Below are positions 35,092 through 43,792 of a stretch of 64,000 nucleotides of DNA, piece after piece. Source of the DNA: Sabellastarte sp. h YS-2021 (lineage: Eukaryota; Annelida; Polychaeta; Sabellida; Sabellidae); assembly GCA_964017235.1 (NCBI GenBank), contig OZ024931.1:19692189-19756188 (forward strand). The letters are read 5' to 3'. Position 1 is the stretch's first letter. Every line of letters starts with the position of its first letter. A program made the position numbers and the translations under genes. Under the pieces are notes generated by a model. The model was not told where the DNA came from and did not search any database. It saw only the letters and a list, made by a program, of their open reading frames with translations.

Positions 35092-36398
35092 GATCCCAGT
35101 GTCACATTTCTACTATGATCAATACTTAAGGTCTCAGGAAAACTTCCATAAATTATAATATTTATAGTTTCTGGCAAAGCCTTTGAAAATCTCATAGTTA
35201 ACCTCGTATGACCTTTAATACCTTTACTCATAATATGACCTGAGAGGAAACTTTGAATGTCAAATAAAAACAAAGTATAGCCTTTGTCATATTCTAATAA
35301 TTTTATAATAATCCCATTTTTCTTATTATAATCATTGTCCAATAAGGATAGGTAAGAGGTAACGAAGTCCCCTTTCTCAAAATTTGGAGTTAATGCTCTA
35401 TTAGGTACAGGTTGTCCATCTACAGTCACCTCCAGGTAGTTAACGTTCATGTGTTTGAAATCAAAAGGATTTTTACTGTAATCTCCTGAATAACCTGCAT
35501 TGGAGACCATTCCTATTATTAATTTACTTGGAACCATACCATGATATATGTTATCTGTCATAAAATTAAGGGAACCTTTAGCAACACTGAAACTCTTAAT
35601 GTCACTTCTCCAAAAAGGATATATTGCAGGACTAATTTTTAAGGCCTCATCATGCGCCACTATCATCTTTGGGTTAAGAGAAATGTAACATACTTTCCAT
35701 ACCGCAGCAGTGATTACTAACTTGTAATTTTTAGTTCCTAATCTCATTAATCTGAACTCGTTTAAAGCCTGAAACAACTTAAGGTTTACAGAAACTCCAT
35801 TTAGAATTGCTCTATTTTCGCCTTGACAAATATCAAGATATAGACATCCCTCAACATTGGCTGAATCACCATCCTTAGTAGGTCTACCTCTTTCTGTGTA
35901 TCCACTATTGCTTCCTATATATTGTAATTCATCCAAATGCCCTGCCTGGTCTTTAAAAAACATAGCTGCCTGTGCCTGAGATAATATCATATCATTATTG
36001 GACCCTAAAAAGAGGTCAATGAGTGCTTTGTAAGGATAATTAACACCCACATCCGGTGAGATAAGTTTCTGATTTAAAGATAAGTCAACTTGTCTGAAAA
36101 TAGAATGTAAGGTAAAATTGACAGGTGCTACTTGATCTGTATTAGGTGTGAGGTCTCCATCAAGAGTTCTTTCATCGCTAACCTTTTTCCCTTCTTCATC
36201 TGTGAGTACATATTTTATGTGTAATTTGCTTTTTCCTAAACTTATGTAATCTACAGAGGTTCCTGGTACATTGAATTCTATAACCCCTCCCTCAGTTATG
36301 GCTGCAATAGGACTGTAATCCACCCAGTATTCCTTGACAATGGACCTATCAGTGGGAGGTGGAGCAAATAAAGATAGTGACGTCTGGACTACATCCAT
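35088..36398 (-). CDS. Double jelly-roll major capsid protein
   Basis: 436 residues, ATG 36398. Features shared with Polinton capsid proteins: the N-terminal LFAPPPTDRSIVKEYWVDY with a following IEFNVPGTSVDYISL strand, VAPVNFTLHSIFRQVDLSLN, SQAQAAMFFKDQAGHLDE, a second-barrel NPFDFKHMNVNYLEVTVDG and ALTPNFEKGDF. It would build the hexon-like trimers of an icosahedral particle. It is 16 bp downstream of the basic protein and overlaps the protease start by 4 bp. The Polinton-1 homologue (49771-51081) has the same length with about 14 differences (about 97% identity), all substitutions, indicating recent divergence. Confidence 0.96.
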   Translation of the reverse strand: MDVVQTSLSLFAPPPTDRSIVKEYWVDYSPIAAITEGGVIEFNVPGTSVDYISLGKSKLHIKYVLTDEEGKKVSDERTLDGDLTPNTDQVAPVNFTLHSIFRQVDLSLNQKLISPDVGVNYPYKALIDLFLGSNNDMILSQAQAAMFFKDQAGHLDELQYIGSNSGYTERGRPTKDGDSANVEGCLYLDICQGENRAILNGVSVNLKLFQALNEFRLMRLGTKNYKLVITAAVWKVCYISLNPKMIVAHDEALKISPAIYPFWRSDIKSFSVAKGSLNFMTDNIYHGMVPSKLIIGMVSNAGYSGDYSKNPFDFKHMNVNYLEVTVDGQPVPNRALTPNFEKGDFVTSYLSLLDNDYNKKNGIIIKLLEYDKGYTLFLFDIQSFLSGHIMSKGIKGHTRLTMRFSKALPETINIIIYGSFPETLSIDHSRNVTLGS

Positions 36399-36414
36399 AT
36401 GGATCTGTAGCTTG

Positions 36415-36783
36415 TTAACTTTTTCTTAATTTTTTTTTTTTTGCTTTCTTCTTGGACTTTGTAACTGGCAATTTTTTTTTAATTTTTCCTTTTTTATTAA
36501 CAACCTTTTCTTTTTTTTTCTTCCTAGAGGTATTGTTTAGTCTGTCTTTACCTCCTATTTGATATTTTTTTATAGCTTTCCCTCTATTTATAATCATTTT
36601 GTCTCTAACCTCACTTTTAGCCTGGTCAACTGCTGCTTGCGTAGGACTAACTATTGAAACATCTATAGAATCTTTGTTTTTATATTTTGCATGGTCATCA
36701 TCACTATCTAGAACGTAATAGTTCTTTGATAGTTCTATTTTTCCATCCATACATTTTTTACAAAATTTTAAATATTTATTCAT
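36415..36783 (-). CDS. Small lysine-rich protein, probable core/DNA-condensing protein
   Basis: 122 residues; ATG 36783 overlaps the stop of the minor capsid gene (ATGA, 36780-36783). The N-terminus has CKKCMDGK; the middle is acidic to neutral (VLDSDDDHAKYKNK); the C-terminal 45 residues are almost all Lys/Arg. A YQIGGKDR segment (about residues 74-81) recalls the Gly-Gly sites cut by adenovirus-type proteases, although the usual hydrophobic P4 residue is not there. A role in packaging DNA is inferred from charge and from its place between capsid genes. In Polinton-1 it is frameshifted near the basic tail. Confidence 0.65.
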   Translation of the reverse strand: MNKYLKFCKKCMDGKIELSKNYYVLDSDDDHAKYKNKDSIDVSIVSPTQAAVDQAKSEVRDKMIINRGKAIKKYQIGGKDRLNNTSRKKKKEKVVNKKGKIKKKLPVTKSKKKAKKKKLRKS

Positions 36784-37199
36784 AATTTCTTCTTCTTTCG
36801 AAGATGCAAGGTTAATTCAACCACTCCAGTTAAACTACTTGCAAAATGAAGGTTCTTGTTCTTTATATATATACCAATTCGACTGAAACTTTGATTTTTA
36901 AGTGGTAAATAGTAAACATTATTAAATAATTGATATTTATTCGAATTAGATTGAGGTAAAAGCCTTAATATACCCTCCATTGAATTTCTGACATAGGAGT
37001 AATCCACAATATCTGAAAACAAGTACAGGGTTTCATTGATTACAGTACTCGCATGGAAATCGCATATCCCTACTTCCCAATCACCAGATAAACTAGTTCT
37101 CTCAGCGATCTCGACTGTAAAGTTATAAGCCTTGTTATTCGGATGAAAATTTAAGGAATCTATAGAGGATAAGAAAAAGTAAATGCTATCTTCTTCCAT
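36780..37199 (-). CDS. Probable minor capsid (penton-like) protein
   Basis: 139 residues, ATG 37199. The start MEEDSIYFFLSSIDSLNF, then YNFTVEIAERTSLSGDWEVG, follows the pattern of a Polinton protein usually encoded next to the MCP (FYxTLPSxxSxxxxPxNT...LxGxWEVGL in relatives), which I take to be the single jelly-roll minor capsid protein. It is shorter than most relatives. First gene of the structural operon-like block, with a TATA box 52 bp upstream and an ATGA overlap with the next gene. Intact in both Polinton copies with few changes. Penton assignment is inference. Confidence 0.7.
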   Translation of the reverse strand: MEEDSIYFFLSSIDSLNFHPNNKAYNFTVEIAERTSLSGDWEVGICDFHASTVINETLYLFSDIVDYSYVRNSMEGILRLLPQSNSNKYQLFNNVYYLPLKNQSFSRIGIYIKNKNLHFASSLTGVVELTLHLRKKKKL

Positions 37200-37250
37200 C
37201 TTTGTTATTTGAGATCTTAAATTATGAAAGAGATCCTACATTATGAAATG

Positions 37251-37259
37251 ATTTATATA
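37251..37259 (-). promoter_or_regulatory. TATA box of the capsid gene block
   Basis: Minus strand TATATAAAT, 52 bp before ATG 37199, in the 70-bp gap after the integrase stop. Conserved in Polinton-1 near 51925. Confidence 0.65.
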
Positions 37260-37269
37260 CTCTTATGCC

Positions 37270-38887
37270 CTATATATTTTCTACATCTTCCTCTGGAATC
37301 CACGAATTAAACTTTGGAGGCCATCCCTTCCATTTCACTAATACCTCCACCTGCCCACCTTTTTTTTTCTTTCTTTTTTTAAGAATTTCCTCAATTTTAT
37401 ACAAAATATCAGTACCTATGTATGCTAACTGCAGTTCAGGTTCATAAAAGAAACCCTGAATTACCTCATTATTGTAATCTTTTAACTCATACATTGGAAT
37501 ATTTTGATTCAATTTACGATTAATTATAGTAAAAATTTCGCCAGACCATTTTGCAGTATATTCTTTGTCGAACATTCTTTTAAGATGACTTATCTTAACC
37601 CTGTCTGATATGTCGAATTTAAATTTTTTTTTATTCAAGGTTTGTAAGAGTTTCAGATTTTTATTTTGTTTTTTGATGCTAAAGAAACTTTTGGGGTAGA
37701 TGAGATTATCATATTGAAATTTCCAAAGTAAATACTGGTTTTTCGATTTTGCATCTTCTGGACTCATATTAATTGATCTATGGATAGAATTATTGTATCC
37801 ATAGGTTAAGTCAGTCAGAATATCAATCCATCTTAAGGTTTCTTTTTCACTTAAATATTTCATTATTTTGTTTTTAATTGTTTTAATAACTCTTTCAGCA
37901 TAATTAGCTTTGGTTTCATAGTATGTGTACAAATGTTTTATTTTATTTTCATTTAACAAATTATTAAATGAATGGTTCTTATATTCACTTCCTTGATCAG
38001 TTCTTAGAATTTCTGGTTTCTCATCTGTTTCTCTAATTATTCTTTGAAATGCATTCACCATTTCATCCCCTCTTAAAGTTTTCAATGGTGCTGTATACAG
38101 ATATCGAGTAAATATATCTATGAATACTACAAAATAACCGTAGTCATTGTTTTCTGACTTGAATTTCACCATGTTAGCTGTATCACTATCCCATTGATAA
38201 TTTTTTGTAAAAGCTAAGACTTTAGGTCTTCGAAAAGTCCTTCGAGCTGGGCGAAAAGTTGTATAAGTTTCCTGTTTACTTAACCACTTCCTTAAATACT
38301 TAGGGGTTATATGATACTTTCCATCCCTTTTAATATATGGATATAATTTACTGTAACTGCTGTAGACTACTGGACTCCTGATATCATAATAAAGGTTATG
38401 AAGATATGTATTGATTTCTTCATCTGAATTAAATTTTTTTGGTCCATTTTTGAATCCATTCATTTGCTCCACTCCCTTTTTGGATTTCCCTTCCATTTTT
38501 TTCTTTAATTTTTGAGAGGTAATTATCTTGATTGTAAACCGCTTTTTCGGGAAGACCTGGTGGAGGGAGGGGATGATTTATTTCTGCCTTGTCCTTTGTG
38601 TTATCACTGAACTCACTACTTACAGTCTCCTTTCGATTATTGTCCAACAACTTTTCTGATTTCCTCTTATTATTATTATTATTATTATTATTCAATATCC
38701 TGCTGTCTACACTTCTGAATTCTTCTCCTTTAAGTATTTCTGAGTTACTGTCATGTATTTTTGGATGGATATCCCTGTCATTCACTGTTTCCTGATTGCT
38801 TTCTGCAATTTTATGCTCCTTTTTATCAGCTAAAAAGCTTTTGAAACTCTGATACTGTTCATGTGGTATTAATACGTACTTATTCAT
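37270..38887 (-). pseudogene. int: Retroviral-type integrase with chromodomain, one frameshift
   Basis: The start at ATG 38887 (MNKYVLIPHEQYQSF) overlaps the upstream gene by ATGA. About 130 residues of low-complexity leader follow, with a poly-Asn tract coded by an ATT/AAT microsatellite (38668-38693). Near 38500 the copy has four extra bases relative to Polinton-1, shifting the frame. The second frame (from 38496) holds an rve-type DDE core: [12 protein letters not shown] (Asp), [11 protein letters not shown] (Asp), [14 protein letters not shown] (Glu). The C-terminus is a chromodomain ([20 protein letters not shown]). It would join element ends to host DNA, giving the 6-bp duplication; the chromodomain may guide it to marked chromatin. 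Polinton-1 has no shift at 38500 but has others. Confidence 0.94.
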
Positions 38888-39195
38888 TCTAAAATTTTTT
38901 CTATGTAATATTTAATTGATACAAGCAAATTGGTTATTCCTTCAAAGTGTTTTCTTGCTATAGTCCTCCTCCCTCTTTCCCCAGACTTTATATATTTTTT
39001 CAATATTTTTAGCCAACTTAAGAATTTTTCTCTTTTCTTCTTAGTTAAAGGAAGCTTGAATACATTGTAAAAAATTTCCGCCACTGCTTTCAACTGAGAT
39101 GGTGTTGCATGAATGAATATATGTTTATTTAGGTATAAATTATTCTCCAATAACAGCAGAATGAAATGTTTAGAGTTTTTGAGGTTCCTAGACAT
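38884..39195 (-). CDS. Small basic Polinton protein, function unknown
   Basis: 103 residues, ATG 39195. A helical, Lys-rich protein with PLTKKKREKFLSWLKILKKY and RRTIARKHFEGITNLL. It resembles in layout a small conserved protein of many Polintons (hydrophobic N-half, then LxxKQxxKLxKYKxxL...KKxxLxxKGG), which I know only as uncharacterised. The stop overlaps the integrase start (ATGA, 38884-38887). Polinton-1 keeps only the last ~50 bp of this gene before the Penelope-like junction. Confidence 0.65.
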   Translation of the reverse strand: MSRNLKNSKHFILLLLENNLYLNKHIFIHATPSQLKAVAEIFYNVFKLPLTKKKREKFLSWLKILKKYIKSGERGRRTIARKHFEGITNLLVSIKYYIEKILE

Positions 39196-39255
39196 TTTAA
39201 ACCATATGTAGATAGCTCGATTTTCTATTCAAAGGAAAATGAAAGAAATTTTTTC

Positions 39256-39882
39256 CTATTTATATATAGTCATATGTTCACCAGGAAATATGTTACTTCT
39301 TAGCATGTAACTATCTTTATTTCCAGGTGATAAATCGATCAATAGGTAACCAAAAGGATCTGCAGTTGCATCTAAGTAAACCTCTAATAGTTTCTTTGAC
39401 ATACCTAATTGTCTTCCCAATAATTTAATTTGTTGAATATCTCTAGGATTTTTAAATAAAAAGAAATAATGAGTATTTAAAGATATATCTCGACAATATT
39501 TTCCCTGGTGAAATAAATTTTGCAAAACTAAAATAACACTAATGTTTTTATGATGTGATTCTCGACTAAAAAGATTTGCAATGAAAATGTTGTTTAGAGC
39601 TGAAGCCTGCATATCATCAATCACAAGTATGCACTGGTCATCATTAGGGTAAGACTTAAAATCCTTCTCTGTAGGTAGACCTTGTCTGTATTCTATATCA
39701 CTAGTAATCTCTTCCTCAAACTTTTTCTGCCAGTTGTTATAAAAATAATAAATTTTCTTAATTTTTTCTGAAAAAATTGCACTGATGTTATTTAAAAGTC
39801 TCAAAACGAAGGTAGATTTTCCGGATCCGGTTGGACCACATACTATAGAAGTGAATGGGTTCTTCAATAAAAATGGATCCAT
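39256..39882 (-). CDS. FtsK/HerA-type genome-packaging ATPase
   Basis: 208 residues from ATG 39882 (MDPFLLKNPF), chosen because relatives start just before this conserved motif and the frame upstream has no ATG. Walker A is IVCGPTGSGKSTF (about residues 13-25); Walker B is QCILVIDDMQ (about 88-97). Then comes NISVILVLQNLFHQGK, with the Gln-Asn sensor motif and downstream arginine-rich part typical of A32-like packaging ATPases. It would pump the linear DNA into capsids. A different open frame upstream (39883-39970) reads ENRYLLAISQLQTINTLYT and ends out of frame; I could not place it. The gene is absent from truncated Polinton-1. Confidence 0.93.
   Translation of the reverse strand: MDPFLLKNPFTSIVCGPTGSGKSTFVLRLLNNISAIFSEKIKKIYYFYNNWQKKFEEEITSDIEYRQGLPTEKDFKSYPNDDQCILVIDDMQASALNNIFIANLFSRESHHKNISVILVLQNLFHQGKYCRDISLNTHYFFLFKNPRDIQQIKLLGRQLGMSKKLLEVYLDATADPFGYLLIDLSPGNKDSYMLRSNIFPGEHMTIYK
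39258..39269 (-). promoter_or_regulatory. TATA box for the 103-residue protein/integrase unit
   Basis: Minus strand TATATATAAATA, about 65 bp before ATG 39195, overlapping the last codons of the ATPase gene. Confidence 0.55.
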
Positions 39883-40174
39883 AAACCCCAGTAATTTTGG
39901 CAGTGTACAAGGTGTTAATAGTTTGCAGTTGAGAGATAGCCAGCAAATACCTGTTTTCAATCTGCTGCAATAAGTCAGATGAAAGGAAATATTTCAGAGA
40001 TTGTTTGAAAGCTAGCCAGAAGTGTGAGTAATGAAAGCTGTGCTTGGTTATGCATCCTCACTGCAACTCATCCATTCCTTTTATATCTGTTTGCAGACTC
40101 CAGTGGATTAGTTCCTCTCCTAAATACTCTCAATTTTTTGCAATATCTCTTTAGCTGATAAAGTTTACATAAAT
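39883..40174. promoter_or_regulatory. Divergent promoter region between ATPase and membrane-protein genes
   Basis: The only place where minus-strand core genes and plus-strand accessory genes diverge. A plus-strand TATA-like TTTTATATC lies near 40079, about 95 bp before ATG 40175. Confidence 0.45.
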
Positions 40175-41333
40175 ATGGAAAATTTCAAAATATACATATT
40201 TCTTTCTGTATTCCTTTTTTCTTTCAATGAAATAGTGAATGGATACAGCTGTGATTATGCAGAATGTACTTGCATGGAAGATATGATAACCTGTGTTGGA
40301 GTTGCAGCACCCAGGTTCAAATATAGAGCCACAGTGACTATGCTGTATATGGATAATGTACAGGTAGTAAATTTGATCGATATTCTGAAGAACTTGCCAA
40401 ATTTAAAATATTTAAGTTTAGTAAATATGAAATATTTCAACTGCAAATGGATGAAGGAAGTACCAAGGGATGTGTATGTGAGGACTAATATGTGTTTAAA
40501 ATTAACAAGTACACCTCATTATCCAACAACTGGTCATTTTTTTTTTGAAGAAAAGACACTGAATCAAGATAAGGTCTCTGAGCAAGAGGACAAGATGCTA
40601 TCTAGTCGATATGGAACAAGATATCCTTCTGTCACTGAACTGTCAGAGAGGGAGGAGACAAAACAGATAAGTGAGCAGATAGATAAGAGACAATCTACCT
40701 CAATGTACAATGAGGGATTCGAAACAAAGACTACAAGGTACTCAGAGTATCCACAAAGTCAGAATTTGAAAGACGGAAATAACAGGTATTTTTGGTGGAT
40801 TTTATTAGCCATCTCATGTATTGTGGTTACAATAATAATTCCATCCATAGTACACCTATGCAGGAAAAAGTTACTCAGAAGAATCCAGCCTCAGGATATT
40901 GAGGATGATATTGCTATACCATTGTCTGAGGTACTTAATGAAGACAACCCCCTCAGAGATGATGATGAGTAAGTTATAAATTATTAGCGTTTGTTGCCTT
41001 AATATCTTCAATAACCTCACTTAATTCTTGTTAAAGGGAAATTGCTTCATATTGTACCCGCAAAAATATATTTACAATAATTAAAATGCGAATATCTTGG
41101 ATTGCAGCTTATCTATCATCCCATATTCTTCCTGGCAAATGATGGAAGAAATTGATTGCTCTGTTGAATCAGATATAGGTAATGATTTCGTACCATTTTT
41201 TATATATTCCTTGAATGTGACGTCACTTTCCATGGACTGTGACGTCACTGATGACGTTCACTGTATTTCTACGTATAATTTTAACGTAAGAGGCTTCTGC
41301 TTTTTAGTAAACAGTGAAGATCTTGTTGTTTAA
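40175..41333 (+). CDS. Spliced type I membrane protein with LRRNT-like ectodomain (accessory gene)
   Basis: Exon 1 is 40175-40968, exon 2 is 41108-41333; the intron 40969-41107 starts GTAAGT and ends GCAG, and joining keeps the frame. Without splicing the ORF stops at 40972, 265 residues. Signal peptide about 1-22; Cys cluster CDYAECTCMEDMITC (26-40), spaced as in an LRR N-terminal cap; one LRR-like LPNLKYLSLVN (74-84); further Cys at 90 and 107; Ser/Thr/Glu-rich stalk; transmembrane segment about 205-229 (WWILLAISCIVVTIIIP); basic stop-transfer RKKLLRR; acidic tail. Exon 2 would add about 75 residues with no second membrane span. Candidate virion-surface or host-signalling glycoprotein (inference). 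The splice is my prediction. Confidence 0.7.
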
Positions 41334-41362
41334 TTTCATTGAGTGGATTATAAGTTCTAAAG

Positions 41363-42648
41363 ATGAAGTTCATTTCTTTACTTGTTGTTTTTGTTGTAAT
41401 ATCTTGTATTTATCAAAATGTGGACTCCAACTTAATAGAATGTATGACTGAGGGTCGTGAGGTTGTGATTTCGGCCTTTGATGGTCGCGGACCAAAGAAT
41501 AGTAATATTTTCTTCTGTAAAGATGACAAAGTTATCAGGACATACAGAGAATGCCATGTAAATTATATCAAACTACCTGTTGACAAAATTATGAGAAGTT
41601 TCCCTTCAGTTAGAATAATAAACTGGGCTTGTACCGGAGAGTGTTATGTCCTACACTCCACTGATGGGATTACTGTAAAAGGATGCACCAAAGGTAAATT
41701 TATTAATTTTTAAAAAAAAATTTATATAAAATATTACTATCCAGTAATCCAGTTACTATTCAGTTCACAGTTGAATTCATTAAAAAATCCACCATTAACC
41801 TGATTGAGGCTAGGAGGCGATAGACAATTGTTATTACCCGGTATTAATATTTTTCCAGGTCAGATCCTCGAATCTATGTGTGTGATCTATTTCTAAATTT
41901 ATTTTTTATTTTTTTAGTGAACATGAAGAATCCCGAATCTGATTCCCTCTCAGAGGAGGAAACTGGAGAAGAAAGCCAGGTGGAATTTTCTCAAACTCAG
42001 CTGAGACTCAATTATGTGTTATTTCTTCTACCACTAGTGGTAGTATTTGGTGTTGTCTCAATAATGTATATCAAGCATTATATTCGGAATAGAATTCGGA
42101 ATCTTATTCAATTACTGGACAATCACATGGACATGGAGGATGCAGATCAAACCCCAGTAAAAGTTTTGGAAATGATGGATGGAATTGAAAGTGATGATGG
42201 TGATCTGACATCTGATCTGATATGGGACGATTCGATTGAGAAAAATGCTCAAATATTAATTGATGAGATCAGTGATCAAAGAAAGGAAGTGGATCCAAAA
42301 GATCAAGATAATGACCATTCAAGCATCAGTTCTGTTATTGCTGTCAATCTTGAGGATTACCTCGGTCTTTTCAATGCAGGAAACACTTCCATTCGAGGTG
42401 ATTTGCCTGTTACTAATAATCAACTCCCAATTTCATCCTCAACCCCAATAATTGCTGAGAGGAATTCCAATAGTTCCAGAAGTGAGGATTCTCAGAGGAA
42501 TTCTTTGTCTAAATACCTTAGCTCACCTGAACATTTTCCATCTTTCAATGTGAACATCTTAGGCTCAGATTCAGAAAGTTCACAGGATGAATGTGACCTC
42601 AAAGTTCAAAGTAAAACTAGATCTGGTAGGATTTACAAAACTGTGTAA
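41363..42648 (+). CDS. Spliced type I membrane protein, probable paralogue of the preceding gene
   Basis: Exon 1 is 41363-41693, intron 41694-41917 (GTAAAT ... TTTTTTTAG with a long T tract), exon 2 is 41918-42648; the join restores a Val codon in frame. Signal peptide about 1-22 (MKFISLLVVFVVISCIYQN); Cys-containing ectodomain of about 90 residues with an LRR-like IMRSFPSVRIINWACTGEC; an acidic juxtamembrane stretch (SDSLSEEETGEE); transmembrane YVLFLLPLVVVFGVVSIMYI; basic KHYIRNRIRN; then a long Ser/Asp/Glu-rich cytoplasmic tail ending in TRSGRIYKTV. Same architecture as 40175-41333, starting 30 bp after its stop. The exon-2 frame alone has no ATG before 41923 and no signal peptide, so splicing is needed to make sense of it. 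Confidence 0.72.
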
Positions 42649-43792
42649 TTGAAAGATATTTTCCATAATTATGCATGTACATTTATTTGAAACTGAACAT
42701 TAGAAATCATGTGTTTCATGATCAATGGGAACATATAATTATGTAACTTGACTTTTTAAAGTTTTGGATGTACAATAGAAAATTCAAAACACATTAGAGT
42801 AATTTTAAAGATTACATGATGTATTACACGCATAAGAATAATTTTTAACCTGTATGTTACATAGATGTTGTACTGATAGTTTAGAGATTTATAAAAAGTA
42901 ATTTTAAAGATTACATGATGTATTACACACATAAGAATATTTTTTAACCTGTATGTTACATAGATGTTGTACTGATAGTTTAAAGATTTATAAACAAATG
43001 AAGTTGATGAACACACTGTAATTCCACAAAAATTTTAACCTGCATGTTACATAGATTTTGTACTGATATTTTCGACGTTAATAAACACATTGTAATTCCA
43101 CATAAATATATACAAGTGATTACCAAGATATTTCAGTAAATTAATATATATGTATATTTCATTTAATATATACTCCTGAATATATAATTTTTACATTAAC
43201 TTTTGTGTATCTTTGACTTTTGCAGTAAGTACAATGCACTGATATTATAATAACACGTTATTCTGAATGAGGACATTGTACTTGGGTTTACATTTCTTTA
43301 TTTCCCTGCAAGTTAAACCTATAAGAGTACCTCTTGAAATTATTTTGTGGGTATAATTATTGCTTCATAAAATGAACGTGATTCTAGTGATTAATATTTC
43401 CTTATTCTATAACTAAGTCAATACATGCATTAGCTGATGGAGGCAACAAATATCTGAAGTAAGTACACCGCATTTGATGTGTATCATTTCACACAACATC
43501 TTTGAGAGTTTCTAGTAGGCGCTGCCTCACCTAGTTACATTTTAAGTATCTGACTGGTCAGAACTCACACAAATGTGTGCAAAGAAGGAAACAGAGTTAA
43601 ATGCGAGTTCTTAATAACATCTAATGTATTGTACAATGGAGTGGGGGCAAACAGATTTTACCACACTTTTCCAATGTGGAATGAGGGTTATCTTAATTTA
43701 TATTTCTCATATCAATGTTACTCCATTGTAATGCATGTATGATTCTTAGTAATACTCTTATATAAAACCAAAAAAAAATTTAAAGAAATAAT
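42649..43792. other. Gene-free region between convergent accessory genes
   Basis: 1.1 kb, AT-rich, containing a roughly 98-bp tandem repeat (42801-43088). No ORF with family features; the 86-residue minus-strand ORF at 42756-43016 is the repeat itself translated. Confidence 0.7.
42801..43088. repeat. Tandem repeat, ~98-bp unit, 2.7 copies
   Basis: Units begin at 42801 and 42899 (GTAATTTTAAAGATTACATG), with a partial third at about 43024. Each contains ACATAGATGTTGTACTGATA (ACATAGATTTTG in the third). Confidence 0.9.

Noticed and set aside
36570-36705. Adenovirus-protease-type cleavage site in the basic protein (YQIGG-K)
   Set aside because: The Gly-Gly is there but the expected hydrophobic residue four places before the cut is Gln; too weak to call.
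39788-39970. Alternative frame upstream of the ATPase (ENRYLLAISQLQTIN...)
   Set aside because: It could be an N-terminal extension by frameshift or splicing, but no donor or acceptor pair joins it to the Walker A frame; left unassigned.
42756-43016. 86-residue ORF with internal repeat
   Set aside because: It is the 98-bp tandem repeat translated; no start context or homologue.
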